This document shows positions 8,496 to 17,953 of a DNA stretch of 64,000 nucleotides, piece by piece. The notes under the pieces are model-generated. The model was not told the origin of the DNA and did not search any database. It saw only the letters and a program-made list of their open reading frames with translations. This DNA is from Corynebacterium atrinae (lineage in GTDB: Bacteria; Actinomycetota; Actinomycetes; Mycobacteriales; Mycobacteriaceae): positions 248,001 through 312,000 of the forward strand of contig NZ_CP046977.1 in assembly GCF_030408455.1 (NCBI RefSeq), given 5' to 3'. A program made the translations under genes and the position numbers. Within the stretch, counting starts at the first letter, position 1, and each line of letters opens with the position of its first letter.

Positions 8496-9193
8496 ACTAC
8501 ATGGTCAGCCATACCCGCGCGGGTGTGGACGCTCTCGTCGCCTCCTTGGTGGCCGCGACCGAGGAACCGGAGCGCCTGGTCTACCTCGGGGTGGGAAAGC
8601 TCAACGTCATCTCGAAACTTCTGGGCTGGACCCGCGCTGATCGGGCGGTGACGCAGGTGGTGATGCCGGCCCTCGCCGGCTCGGTGCTTCGCCACGGGTC
8701 GTCGCCGGTGTTGCTGGCCGGACTGGCGGGCGGCTGGGTGGGTGACCGGGCCAAGCTCGTCCCGCCGGACCGGACACCGGTGTGGGGATTGTGCGGTATT
8801 GCGGCGAACCACGCGGCCTACGCGGTGGAGCTACATAGGCGAGGGGCGCGGCCGTCGATAAGCAGAAGCGGCCTGCGTGCCGCGGCGTGGGCCACCGGCG
8901 TGGGGCTGGCCAGCTGGCGGAAGAAGGAGCTTATTGCTCCGGCGACTATCGCTGGAGCTTTCGTGTGCGCGACGTCCACCCTGGCCGATGACCCCGCCCT
9001 GCAGGATGGCAGCACCCCGGCGAAGGGGCTGGGGCATGGGGGAAACTTGCTGCTGGTCGCAGAAGGTATGGCGTTGCTGCGGGAGACCCTGCTTACGGGG
9101 GATTCGGCTGCACATCGAGCAGTCGATGCCGCCATGCGGGCCGGGCAGATCATCGGCCACCTGCTCATCGTCGACGGGTTGACCCGAGACTAA
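8486..9193 (+). CDS. YhhN-family membrane protein, copy 2
   Basis: A 235-residue paralogue of the gene before it, overlapping it by 10 bp. It shares GGWVGDRAKLV (about residues 78-88) and the HAAYAVELHRRGARP stretch, which aligns with HGAYQVLLWHRGARP in copy 1. The late aspartate motif (LSDAL in copy 1) is replaced by LLLVAEGMALL, so one conserved acidic position has changed. Membrane location and family are seen in the sequence; enzymatic activity is not established. PSIS near residue 124 uses the rare ATA codon within the repeated 11-mer. Confidence 0.65.
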   Translation: MSVNYMVSHTRAGVDALVASLVAATEEPERLVYLGVGKLNVISKLLGWTRADRAVTQVVMPALAGSVLRHGSSPVLLAGLAGGWVGDRAKLVPPDRTPVWGLCGIAANHAAYAVELHRRGARPSISRSGLRAAAWATGVGLASWRKKELIAPATIAGAFVCATSTLADDPALQDGSTPAKGLGHGGNLLLVAEGMALLRETLLTGDSAAHRAVDAAMRAGQIIGHLLIVDGLTRD

Positions 9194-9198
9194 ACCTG

Positions 9199-10725
9199 TT
9201 AGGAACGGTCCGCCATGGTGGCGCGGATCGGTCGGGCCAGCTGAGTCATCTCCCGCCGCCCGCGCAGCTCCACCGACTTCATTATCGTCCACCTGGCCTG
9301 CTCAGCTTCGTTGGCACCGCGCAGTGTCGTGGCGTTGGTGAGCACCCGGCCGTCGGTGTCTTTCGCCAGCTCGGTGAGACGGGCGGCGGTGTTGACGGCG
9401 TCGCCAATGACGGTGTACTCGAAGCGATCCGAGCCGCCAATATGCCCGGCGACGACATGGCCGGCAGCGACGCCGATTCCCGCCTGCAGGGTCATGCCCT
9501 TGAGTTCTTGGCGGAGCTCGCGGGCGGCGGTGAGCGCGTGGGACGTGGCGTCGGAAAGCTGTAGTGGAGCGCCGAAGACGGCGAGTGCGGCGTCGCCCTG
9601 GAACTTGTTGATGATGCCCTTGTTGCGGTGCACCACCTTCACCACATGCTCGAAGAACTTGTTCAACTCCTCGACGACCTCCTCCGGGGAGTGATTGACG
9701 GCGAAGGTAGTGGAGCCGATGACGTCGACAAACAGCACCGCGACCTTGCGGTCCTCGCCGCCAAGGGTGGGACGCTCCTCTAACGCGCGCTTGGCTACCT
9801 CCGCGCCGACGTAGCGGCCGAAAATGTCGCGCACACGTTGGCGTTCCTTCAGTCCACGCATCATCTCGTTGAAGCCGGCCTGCAGGACACCCATTTCCGA
9901 GCCGTCGTAAATATCTACCTCCGCGTTGGTGTCACCGCGTCGGACCCGATTGATGGCCTCCTGCAGCTCGAGGATGGGGTCGACGACGCTCATGATGGCG
10001 AAGGTCGTACCGACAAACCCAGTGACTAGCGCCGTCAACGACAGAGCCACGATCGCCGGAATGAGCTCACCGGCGTTGCCCATGAAAAACCCCGCCTGCT
10101 GCGCGAGGGCCAACAGGAGGATTCCGACGACCGGCACCGCCGTAGTCATGATCCACGTCAAGCGCAGGCGCTGAGTAATCGGCGGCTCCAAGGTGGAATC
10201 CTCGAAACGACGCGCCAGCGCCTCGGTGGCGATGGGGCGAACAAGACGCTCGGCCTCGAGATACGTAAGTAGCACGACGACCATGCCAGCCAGCACCGTC
10301 GCCACACCAATAACCAGTGCCAGACGCCCACTCGAACTCGCGGCGACAGCCACCGCAATGGCAATGCCAATTCCCCACACGACAGCGCATACCAGCGCTT
10401 GATAACCGGGAATGCGCATGACGAGGTTGCGGACCATATTCGGGTCATGTGCCTCGGGGTGGCGCTGCCAGTCCAGCACCGGGCGGAACAACACCAGGGT
10501 GGCGGCCATGCCCACCACGACGGCAAACACCAAATACCCCAACCCGATGGCTTCGATGTAAGGGACCTTATGTGTGAAGTTGTGCACCTCTGGCATGGGG
10601 ATGAGGAAGCGGATAAAAAGCATGATCGCCAGGGCGCCGAGAACGTTCGAGGCCAAGACCAGCGTGGCATACAGGGGCCACGAGGTCCCCCACAGCCACT
10701 TGATGGCTCGTAACAGTCGACTCAT
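9199..10725 (-). CDS. cyaB: Membrane-bound class III adenylate cyclase
   Basis: A 508-residue protein with about six N-terminal transmembrane segments (residues 15-270), a HAMP linker (about 270-325) and a C-terminal cyclase homology domain (about 335-485). The metal-binding aspartates are in FVDVIGST and KFQGDAALAVFG, and the purine and transition-state region is YTVIGDAVNTAARL. ATG 10725 is chosen because the region upstream (to 10890) is low-complexity and overlaps divergent holB. In Corynebacterium glutamicum the cyclase between topA and holB is CyaB, which makes the cAMP bound by GlxR. A candidate GlxR site occurs in this window at 33820-33835. Confidence 0.93.
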   Translation of the reverse strand: MSRLLRAIKWLWGTSWPLYATLVLASNVLGALAIMLFIRFLIPMPEVHNFTHKVPYIEAIGLGYLVFAVVVGMAATLVLFRPVLDWQRHPEAHDPNMVRNLVMRIPGYQALVCAVVWGIGIAIAVAVAASSSGRLALVIGVATVLAGMVVVLLTYLEAERLVRPIATEALARRFEDSTLEPPITQRLRLTWIMTTAVPVVGILLLALAQQAGFFMGNAGELIPAIVALSLTALVTGFVGTTFAIMSVVDPILELQEAINRVRRGDTNAEVDIYDGSEMGVLQAGFNEMMRGLKERQRVRDIFGRYVGAEVAKRALEERPTLGGEDRKVAVLFVDVIGSTTFAVNHSPEEVVEELNKFFEHVVKVVHRNKGIINKFQGDAALAVFGAPLQLSDATSHALTAARELRQELKGMTLQAGIGVAAGHVVAGHIGGSDRFEYTVIGDAVNTAARLTELAKDTDGRVLTNATTLRGANEAEQARWTIMKSVELRGRREMTQLARPIRATMADRS

Positions 10726-10790
10726 GGTTTCTAACTCTAACCCGCCAACCACTCCAACGCGGGCAGCACGTTGCGAGGGTGAATAGGCTG

Positions 10791-12020
10791 GTGCGCGTGA
10801 ATAGTTCTCCCTCCTCCGTCGCCGACCGCCTCGCCGATACCCCAGGCGTTCGCGACACCGTCCTCCAGGCCGCGGGCGCCGCCCGGGCAAAGGCCCGCGG
10901 TGAGGTAACAGACCTGGGGCACGCGATGTCTCATTCCTGGGTCATCACTGGTCCCCCCGGCTCCGGACGCTCCAACGCGGCTGTCGCCTTCGCCGCCGCG
11001 CTGGTGTGCACCGATGCCACGGAGCTGGGCTGCGGCCGCTGCCAGGCTTGCCGAGACGTCTTCGCCGATGCCCACACCGACGTCGTTCACATCGTGCCCA
11101 CTGAACTATCAATCAGCATCGAATCCATGCGTCGCGTCCGCCAGGAAGCCGCCCGCATGCCCACGATCTCCCCGTGGCGCATCATCATCATCGAAGACGC
11201 CGATCGCCTCTCCGAGCCCGCCGCCGACGCCCTCCTCATAACCGTCGAGGAACCGCCGGAGCACACCGTCATCCTCATGTGCGCCCCCTCCATCGACCCC
11301 CAAGACTTCTCCCCGACATTGCGGTCCCGCTGCCGCCACCTCTACATCCCGTTCCCCTCGGTGGACGAAATCGTTCGCATCCTCACCGAAGACACCGGTG
11401 CATCGCTTGACGACGCCCACCTAGCCGCCGTCACCTCCCTCCGACACATCGGACGCGCCCGCCGACTCGTCACCGATCCGAACAACCAAAAGCGCCGCGC
11501 CAGCATCCTCAATCTCTCCGAGTTGATCTTCCACCGCGACGAAGCCTTCAAAGCCTCCCTCCAGTTCATTCGAGCCGTAGAAAAGCAGGTCAAGGAAGAA
11601 CTGGAAGAAGAAAACGCCCGCGAACTCGCCGAGCTTGAACGCGCACTCGGCAAAGGCGGACGCGGCAAAGGAACCCAACGCGCCTTGGACGGCTCCGCTT
11701 CCATGATTAAGGACCTGGAAAAGAAACAAAAGGCCCGCAAAACCCGCCGCACGCGCGACCCCCTCGACCTCGCCCTCGTCGACCTCACTGGCCTCTACCG
11801 CGACGCCCTCATGATCCGCACCGGAGCTAACGTCCCCCTAACCCACCCCGACTTCGAACCCCTCTCCCGTGAAATCTCTGGGCAAGTCAGCGAACCCGGC
11901 CTCGTCGCCTGCATGGACGCCATCGCCGCGTGCCGAGAACACATCCACACCAACGTCACTCCCGTCATCGCCTTCGACGGCATGATCGGCCGCATCCGCC
12001 AAGCCTGCCAAGTCTCCTGA
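10791..12020 (+). CDS. holB: DNA polymerase III delta' subunit (clamp loader)
   Basis: A clamp-loader AAA+ subunit of about 409 residues. Visible elements are Walker A GPPGSGRSNAA, the zinc-binding CGRCQACRD cluster just after it, a Walker B-like region IIIIEDADRLS, and the sensor/arginine-finger SRCRH. A Lys/Glu-rich segment near residues 270-315 looks coiled or disordered. The start is uncertain: in-frame GTG codons lie at 10779, 10791 and 10797. GAGG at 10775-10778 is too close to the first, so 10791 is used. It diverges from cyaB and precedes tRNA-Thr. Confidence 0.9.
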   Translation: MRVNSSPSSVADRLADTPGVRDTVLQAAGAARAKARGEVTDLGHAMSHSWVITGPPGSGRSNAAVAFAAALVCTDATELGCGRCQACRDVFADAHTDVVHIVPTELSISIESMRRVRQEAARMPTISPWRIIIIEDADRLSEPAADALLITVEEPPEHTVILMCAPSIDPQDFSPTLRSRCRHLYIPFPSVDEIVRILTEDTGASLDDAHLAAVTSLRHIGRARRLVTDPNNQKRRASILNLSELIFHRDEAFKASLQFIRAVEKQVKEELEEENARELAELERALGKGGRGKGTQRALDGSASMIKDLEKKQKARKTRRTRDPLDLALVDLTGLYRDALMIRTGANVPLTHPDFEPLSREISGQVSEPGLVACMDAIAACREHIHTNVTPVIAFDGMIGRIRQACQVS

Positions 12021-12087
12021 GCAGCGATTTTTCCCATCCCTCGGGGTGCGCTAAGCTAACTCCTCGGTGACGCTTGCGCGCCACCGC

Positions 12088-12163
12088 GCCGCCTTAGCTC
12101 AGTCGGTAGAGCATTTCACTCGTAATGAAAAGGTCGCGAGTTCGATTCTCGCAGGCGGCTCCA
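12088..12163 (+). tRNA. tRNA-Thr (anticodon CGT)
   Basis: A complete cloverleaf can be folded by hand. The acceptor stem GCCGCCT pairs with AGGCGGC, the D-stem GCTC pairs with GAGC, the anticodon stem TTTCA/TGAAA has loop CTCGTAA, and the T-arm is GCGAG-TTCGATT-CTCGC. Bases 34-36 are CGT, reading ACG (threonine). The 3' CCA is encoded at 12161-12163. Confidence 0.97.
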
Positions 12164-12165
12164 CA

Positions 12166-12200
12166 AAACCCCAGGTAGAACTTGGTTCTGCCTGGGGTTT
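12166..12200 (+). terminator. Terminator after tRNA-Thr
   Basis: A hairpin starting 3 nt after the tRNA CCA: an AACCCCAGGTAGAAC arm pairs with GTTCTGCCTGGGGTT (one wobble) around a very short loop, followed by TTTCGTCG. Confidence 0.8.
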
Positions 12201-12222
12201 CGTCGTGACTGCCTAGCCGACG

Positions 12223-12298
12223 AAAACCCGCACTTCCTAACAACTTGGCGGGTGTGGAAGGGGGATTGACCCCGGAGTTGTTAGGAAGTGCGGGTTTT
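12223..12298. repeat. Perfect 23-bp intergenic inverted repeat
   Basis: Arms at 12223-12245 and 12276-12298 are exact reverse complements (left arm begins AAAACCCGCACTTCC), with a 30-nt loop. It lies between the tRNA terminator and the 3' end of the convergent acyl-CoA ligase gene, so it may act as a terminator for that gene. The arms are longer than a terminator needs and resemble the other intergenic inverted repeats in this window in layout but not in sequence. Confidence 0.85.
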
Positions 12299-12359
12299 GA
12301 AGTCCCTCGGGAGGGCCGCACGAACTGTGGTGGATTCTGGCCCCAGCTACGGCCTAGCA

Positions 12360-14009
12360 TCAGGGCAGCAGGCGCGGCACAACCTTGCCCGTTTCGTTCC
12401 GGGGGAGCTCATCCATGAAGTGCACGTCGCGGGGGATGGAGTGCTCGGCGAGGTTGTCGCGGACGTGGGCGCGGATGGCGTCGTCCGTGAGGGCGGTGCC
12501 CTCGGGGTTGTCGTCGCGGACGACCCAGACGGCGATGCGTTGGAAGGTGGCGTCGTCGGGGACTCCGCCGGAGTAGACGTCGGCGATGCCGGGGAGGGCG
12601 TCGAGAATGTTGTCGACGGAGCGGGGATAGACGTTTTCGCCACCGACAATGATCATGTCGTCGGCGCGGCCGAGGACGCGGAGATGGCCGGTGTCGTCGA
12701 GGTAGCCGATGTCACCGATGCTGACGAGGCCGTGTGCGTGGTCGATGGGGATGTCGGGGTTGGAGTATCCGACGAGGGTGGTGGAGTTGCGAAGGTAAAT
12801 GCGGCCCGGGGTGCCGGTAGGGACTTCGTCGCCGTGGTCGTCGAGGATTTTAAGCGTTGTGCCGGTGGCGATTTCGCCGGAGGTGGTGGGGTCGGCGGCG
12901 ATTTCTTCGGCGGAGGCGACGGAAGCCAACGTCAGCTCGGTGGAGCCGTAAACGTTGCAGAGGATGGGGCCGAAGCGCTCGATAGTTTCCTCGACGAGGT
13001 GGGGGGTGAGAGCGTGGCCGGAGGAGACGATGAATTCGAGGTGAGAGGTGTCGTAGCGGTCGTTGTCGTCGACTTCGAGGATTTGTTTGAGGAAGACGGG
13101 GGAGGTGACCATGGCCTCGAGTTGGTGGGTATCGATGTCGCGTAGTACCTGTTCGGGGTCGAAAACCCGGTGGGTAACTATTGTGCCGCGGGCGGCTAAC
13201 GCGATGTTGAGGGCGCCCCAGCCCCAGGTGTGGAAGATCGAGGCGTGGAGCTGGAGGCGGATATCAGCGCGCCAGGGGATCTTTTTCAAAATGCCGGCCA
13301 ACACGAGAGGCAGGCGAGGCTCGGGGCGGATGACACCTTTGGGGATGCCGGAGGTCCCGGAGGACATGAGGACGATGGGACCGTGCTTGGGGAAGGCGGG
13401 CAGGGAAACACCGGAGGTGTCCCAGGGGTGAGTGACGATGTCGGCGAGGCTGGGGTAGGCCGGGGACGGGCTGGTGTGGTGGGCGATGATGATGTGGATG
13501 CCGCGGGCGTCGATAAGCGAGGTGTTGAGCCGGTCGACGAATTCCTCGTCGATGACGAGGACGTTGATGTCATTTTCCTCCAGGCAGCCGGAGAGCTGCT
13601 CGGGGGAGGAGCCGACGTTGAGGAGGTAGATAGCGGCGCCGGCGTAGCCCTTCGCGGCGAGGGGGTAGATGATGCCGCGGCCGTTGCGGGCCATGACTCC
13701 GAGGCGGATCTCGTCGAGCCCGAGGCTGAGGAGATGGCGGGCGACGGTGTGAGAGTTGTCGCGGAGCTGGCGATAGGTGAGCTCGCCGTCGTCGTCGATG
13801 AGCGCGAGGCGATGGGGGGTCGTGATGTGGCCTTGCTCTACCTCGCGGGCGGTGGTGAACCAGTATCGGGCCAGGACCGCCGGGGTGGAGAGTATTGTCG
13901 CCGCGCTGCCGTGAAGGCTGACGATTCTGGAGCGGAGAACGGAGGGGACAAACTCGCCGAGGGCTCGGGCGGTGGAGGCCGATTCGCGGAGGCGGCTAAG
14001 GCTAAACAC
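12360..14009 (-). CDS. AMP-binding acyl-CoA synthetase (fatty-acid-CoA ligase-like)
   Basis: A 549-residue ANL-superfamily enzyme that adenylates a carboxylate and transfers it to CoA. It has the P-loop VLMSSGTSGIPKGV (about residue 225), the A5 region CNVYGSTELT, A7/A8 GDIGYLDDTGHLRVLGRADDM, and the C-terminal catalytic lysine in NETGKVVPR. The reading frame is open to 14051, but GTG 14009 has AAAGGAG 10 nt upstream and is preferred. Substrate is not readable; a fatty or other hydrophobic acid is likely given the divergent SGNH hydrolase. The shared upstream gap carries GTAAC/GTTAC palindromes. SLID near residue 165 contains a copy of the repeated 11-mer. Confidence 0.82.
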   Translation of the reverse strand: MFSLSRLRESASTARALGEFVPSVLRSRIVSLHGSAATILSTPAVLARYWFTTAREVEQGHITTPHRLALIDDDGELTYRQLRDNSHTVARHLLSLGLDEIRLGVMARNGRGIIYPLAAKGYAGAAIYLLNVGSSPEQLSGCLEENDINVLVIDEEFVDRLNTSLIDARGIHIIIAHHTSPSPAYPSLADIVTHPWDTSGVSLPAFPKHGPIVLMSSGTSGIPKGVIRPEPRLPLVLAGILKKIPWRADIRLQLHASIFHTWGWGALNIALAARGTIVTHRVFDPEQVLRDIDTHQLEAMVTSPVFLKQILEVDDNDRYDTSHLEFIVSSGHALTPHLVEETIERFGPILCNVYGSTELTLASVASAEEIAADPTTSGEIATGTTLKILDDHGDEVPTGTPGRIYLRNSTTLVGYSNPDIPIDHAHGLVSIGDIGYLDDTGHLRVLGRADDMIIVGGENVYPRSVDNILDALPGIADVYSGGVPDDATFQRIAVWVVRDDNPEGTALTDDAIRAHVRDNLAEHSIPRDVHFMDELPRNETGKVVPRLLP

Positions 14010-14070
14010 GTCGGTTGTGCTCCTTTGAGGTGGATATGTGCTCTCCACCACGCTAGTTTGTGGGTACTAA

Positions 14071-14125
14071 GTAACGCTAGTTATATGTTTAACGACTTAA
14101 AATACGTTACGGTAACGTAAGTTAC
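14071..14125. promoter_or_regulatory. GTAAC-N4-GTTAC operator-like palindromes between ligase and SGNH hydrolase genes
   Basis: GTAAC-N4-GTTAT lies at 14071-14084 and GTAAC-N4-GTTAC at 14112-14125. The second overlaps a 17-bp palindrome, TACGTTAC-G-GTAACGTA, at 14103-14119. They occupy the divergent promoter region of the two genes, where a repressor would act on both. Related GTTAC/GTAAC boxes lie upstream of the fatty acid synthase gene (54690-54720). A TetR-type lipid regulator is a reasonable guess, not a demonstrated one. Confidence 0.5.
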
Positions 14126-14155
14126 CTGCTCTCGATTACGTGAAGGATGCCTCGC

Positions 14156-15007
14156 ATGCCCGTCCGACTCGTCGGCACTACCGCCCGCCGCTTTGCCCTC
14201 CTGGGGGCCGCTCTCATACTCCTCGCGGGCGTGATCTTCGCCCCGGCGTCTCACGCGCAGCAGCGCAACCTGGTGGTTTTCGGCGACTCGATCATCGCCG
14301 ACACTCCGACGCCGGAGTACTTGGCCAACCGGATCGGTAGTCTCAGCTCCGGTTCTTCGGATGGCTCCAGCGTCGCGGAATGCCCGACCTCGGCCAACAA
14401 CTACGGTATCCGCGCCGGGTACAAGCTCGGGCTTCCGGCCTGGGATTATTCCTGCGCCGGTACCACATCCATTTCGAATGGACCACAGTTCTCCCGCCAA
14501 GTGGATCGTGCGCTCGCCACCGGCGCGCTGACCCCGGCGACGGCCCGCGTGATCATTACCACGGGTTTCAACGACACCTACAACAACTCCGGTCAGTCGG
14601 ACGAGGTCATCCGCGCCCGCTTTGTAGACGCCATGGCTCCGCAGGTCCAGCGCATTAGGTCGGCTGCCCCCAACGCCCGCATCCAGATCGTCGGCTACTC
14701 CGCGATTACCGACGGAGGGAACGTCTGCCTCGTCCACGTTGGTGCCAATATTCACGACCGCACCCCGGCCCCGCAGGTCTCCCGCTGGGAAAACCTCGCC
14801 CAAGGCATGCAGTCCGACCTGGCGCGCGCCACGGGCACCCAGTTCGTTGATATGAAGCCGCACACCTGGGGAAACAGCATGTGCGCCCCCGATGGTCAGC
14901 GCACCTGGGCCGGTCTTGTTGACTTCCATGCGGGCTCCGGCAACATGCCGATCCACATGACCTCCGCTGGCCACGAGAAGGTCGCCAACGTCATCGCGGC
15001 GTCCTAG
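14156..15007 (+). CDS. Secreted SGNH/GDSL-family hydrolase
   Basis: A 283-residue exported esterase or lipase. A signal peptide covers about residues 1-34 (RRFALLGAALILLAGVIFAPASHAQ). The nucleophile block is VVFGDSI, the glycine/asparagine blocks appear as SANNYGIR and TTGFNDTYNN, and the C-terminal catalytic histidine is in MPIHMTSAGHEKVA. Two ATG codons are possible; 14156 is chosen because GAAGG lies 9 nt before it but abuts 14147. It diverges from an acyl-CoA ligase gene, which fits release of acyl groups outside the cell and activation inside. In mycolata, relatives hydrolyse envelope lipids; the true substrate is unknown. Confidence 0.83.
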   Translation: MPVRLVGTTARRFALLGAALILLAGVIFAPASHAQQRNLVVFGDSIIADTPTPEYLANRIGSLSSGSSDGSSVAECPTSANNYGIRAGYKLGLPAWDYSCAGTTSISNGPQFSRQVDRALATGALTPATARVIITTGFNDTYNNSGQSDEVIRARFVDAMAPQVQRIRSAAPNARIQIVGYSAITDGGNVCLVHVGANIHDRTPAPQVSRWENLAQGMQSDLARATGTQFVDMKPHTWGNSMCAPDGQRTWAGLVDFHAGSGNMPIHMTSAGHEKVANVIAAS

Positions 15008-15076
15008 GCCCACCCTGCGGATTGATCAGTACCCTGGGGTCTTACTCAAATCACCCCACGTAAGGAGCTGATCTAG

Positions 15077-16183
15077 ATGAGCACCACTGTTACCGGGATC
15101 ATCGCGCGCACCAAGGGCGCAGCGGTAGAGACAACAGAGATTGTCATCCCCGATCCGGGTCCCCATGACGTCGTCGTCGCCATTCAGGCGTGCGGCGTCT
15201 GCCATACGGACCTGGCGTATCGGGACGGCGACATCGCTGACGAGTTCCCCTTCCTCCTCGGGCATGAGGCCGCAGGCGTGGTGGAAGAAGTTGGAGAGCA
15301 GGTCACCCACGTGCAGCCGGGAGACTTCGTCATCCTCAACTGGCGCGCAGTGTGCGGTGAGTGCCGGGCGTGCCTTAAGGGTGAGCCGAAGTACTGCTTT
15401 AACACCCATAACGCGTCGAAAAAGATGACGCTGACTGATGGCACGGAGCTCAGCCCCGCCCTCGGCATCGGGGCTTTCGCGGAGAAAACCCTTGTCCACG
15501 AGGGGCAGTGCACCAAGGTCAATCCAGAGGAGGATCCGGCCGCGGCAGGCCTGCTCGGGTGCGGCATCATGGCTGGGTTGGGTGCGGCGGTCAACACTGC
15601 CGATATCCAGCGCGGCGAATCGGTGGCGGTCTTCGGTCTCGGCGGGGTCGGCATGGCAGCGATCGCGGGTGCGAAGCTGGCGGGTGCGACGACGATCATC
15701 GGCGTGGACATCGATCCCCGCAAGCTGGAGCTGGCGAAGGAGTTCGGTGCCACCGACACCATCAATTCCTCCGACTTCAGCGGTGAGGGGGAAGACAACG
15801 GGGTCGTGGCCAAGGTCCGCGAGCTCACCGGAGGCTTCGGCGCCGATGTGACTATCGACGCCGTGGGCATCATGCCCACCTGGCAGCAGGCGTTCTACTC
15901 CCGCGACCATGCTGGTCGCATGGTCATGGTCGGCGTCCCCAACCTCACTTCGCGTATCGACGTCCCCGCCATCGATTTCTACGGCCGTGGCGGCTCGGTG
16001 CGTCCGGCCTGGTACGGCGATTGCCTGCCGGAACGTGACTTTCCCACCTACGTCGACCTGCACCTGCAGGGCCGTTTTCCCCTGGGCAACTTCGTCTCCG
16101 AGAGGATTGGCCTCAACGATGTCGAGGAGGCCTTCGCCACCATGAAAGCCGGCGACGTCCTGCGATCGGTGGTGGTCCTCTAA
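15077..16183 (+). CDS. mscR: S-(hydroxymethyl)mycothiol dehydrogenase (mycothiol-dependent formaldehyde dehydrogenase)
   Basis: A 368-residue zinc-dependent, NAD-linked class III-type alcohol dehydrogenase. The catalytic-zinc region CGVCHTD and GHEAAGVV, the structural-zinc cysteines [15 protein letters not shown] and the nucleotide fold [13 protein letters not shown] are all present. It oxidises the adduct of formaldehyde and mycothiol. The metallo-hydrolase overlapping its 3' end is the partner found beside mscR in mycobacteria (Rv2259-Rv2260), which supports this over a general alcohol dehydrogenase. AAGGAG precedes ATG 15077. The gene fits with mshA (57603) in mycothiol metabolism. It is also called adhE, fadH or adhC. 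Confidence 0.92.
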   Translation: MSTTVTGIIARTKGAAVETTEIVIPDPGPHDVVVAIQACGVCHTDLAYRDGDIADEFPFLLGHEAAGVVEEVGEQVTHVQPGDFVILNWRAVCGECRACLKGEPKYCFNTHNASKKMTLTDGTELSPALGIGAFAEKTLVHEGQCTKVNPEEDPAAAGLLGCGIMAGLGAAVNTADIQRGESVAVFGLGGVGMAAIAGAKLAGATTIIGVDIDPRKLELAKEFGATDTINSSDFSGEGEDNGVVAKVRELTGGFGADVTIDAVGIMPTWQQAFYSRDHAGRMVMVGVPNLTSRIDVPAIDFYGRGGSVRPAWYGDCLPERDFPTYVDLHLQGRFPLGNFVSERIGLNDVEEAFATMKAGDVLRSVVVL

Positions 16184-16812
16184 TGAGCACCCTGCGCATT
16201 GATCACGTGGAAACCACCGGCATCTTCGCCCTCGACGGCGGCGAATGGCAGGTGGACAACAACATCTGGCTCGTCGGCGACGACTCCGAGGTCTACATTA
16301 TCGACGCCGCGCACGACGCCGCCCCGATCATCGAGGCGGTCGGCAGGCGCAAGGTCAAGGGCATCTTGTGCACCCACGGGCACAACGATCACATCACCGT
16401 CGCCCCCGAGCTGTCCGAGCGTCTCGACGCCCCGATACTCCTGCATCCCGGCGATCTCATGCTGTGGCAGGACACCCACCCCGGCCTCGAGCCGGAAACC
16501 ATGCACGACGGCCAGGTGTTCCACATCGCAGGCACCGACATGCAGGTGCTCAACACCCCTGGTCATTCCCCGGGTTCCTGTTGCCTCTACCTCCCCGAGG
16601 CTGGAGAGCTCTTCTCCGGAGACACCCTCTTCCAGGGTGGCCCGGGCGCGACGGGGCGCAGCTACTCCTCCTTCGACACCATCATCGAGTCACTGCAGCG
16701 CTCCGTGCTTGATCTACCGCCCGAGACGATCGTGCGCACCGGCCACGGCGACCACACCACCGTCGGCGCGGAGGCCCCGCACCTCGAAGAGTGGATCCGG
16801 CGGGGTCACTAG
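16183..16812 (+). CDS. Metallo-beta-lactamase-fold hydrolase paired with mscR
   Basis: A 209-residue MBL-fold hydrolase. Its metal ligands are visible in THGHNDH (about residues 65-71), in NTPGHSPGSCC (about 126), in the bridging aspartate of FSGDTLF (about 146) and in the late GHGDHTT. The start overlaps the mscR stop as TAATG, so the two are translationally coupled. By analogy with glyoxalase II-type partners it may hydrolyse the thioester (S-formylmycothiol) made downstream of formaldehyde oxidation; this is inferred from context. Confidence 0.88.
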   Translation: MSTLRIDHVETTGIFALDGGEWQVDNNIWLVGDDSEVYIIDAAHDAAPIIEAVGRRKVKGILCTHGHNDHITVAPELSERLDAPILLHPGDLMLWQDTHPGLEPETMHDGQVFHIAGTDMQVLNTPGHSPGSCCLYLPEAGELFSGDTLFQGGPGATGRSYSSFDTIIESLQRSVLDLPPETIVRTGHGDHTTVGAEAPHLEEWIRRGH

Positions 16813-16844
16813 ACGCGAGACCTGTGGTGATGTGAACGGTTGGA

Positions 16845-16933
16845 GTGCCAAAATTCTCTAGAATGAATGGTAGCATCTAGCGTTTTCGCAGGTCGTGGGA
16901 AATCGCGTTTCGCATTCTAGAGAATTTTGGCAC
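16845..16933. repeat. Perfect 21-bp intergenic inverted repeat
   Basis: Arms at 16845-16865 and 16913-16933 are exact inverted copies (left arm begins GTGCCAAAATTCTC) flanking a 47-nt AT-rich loop. It lies between a metallo-hydrolase gene and a galE-like gene that point the same way. The outer GTGCCAAAA also precedes the inverted repeat at 38159. No T-tract follows, so it is not an ordinary terminator. Confidence 0.85.
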
Positions 16934-16941
16934 CCTACCCC

Positions 16942-16957
16942 GTGATCGCGACGCCCT
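16942..16957. repeat. Copy of the GATCGCGAC dispersed repeat
   Basis: GTGATCGCGACGCCCT matches the reverse complement of 3428-3443 at all 16 positions and is followed by a second GATCGCGACC (16959-16968), the same doublet layout as at 3331-3353. It lies next to the 21-bp inverted repeat, just upstream of the galE-like gene. Confidence 0.65.
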
Positions 16958-17000
16958 GATCGCGACCGGAACTACGCCCTCGAATCTGACTCGCTGTTAG

Positions 17001-17945
<945 letters not shown>

Positions 17946-17953
17946 CAGGTGGC

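Noticed and set aside
12061..12300. tRNA-adjacent inverted repeat as a possible integration site
   Set aside because: No integrase gene, no duplicated tRNA 3' end and no foreign genes nearby.
12288..14120. Plus-strand frames opposite the acyl-CoA ligase
   Set aside because: Composed of repetitive Gly/Val/Asp/Ala residues typical of antisense GC shadows; the minus strand holds a complete ANL enzyme with a ribosome-binding site.
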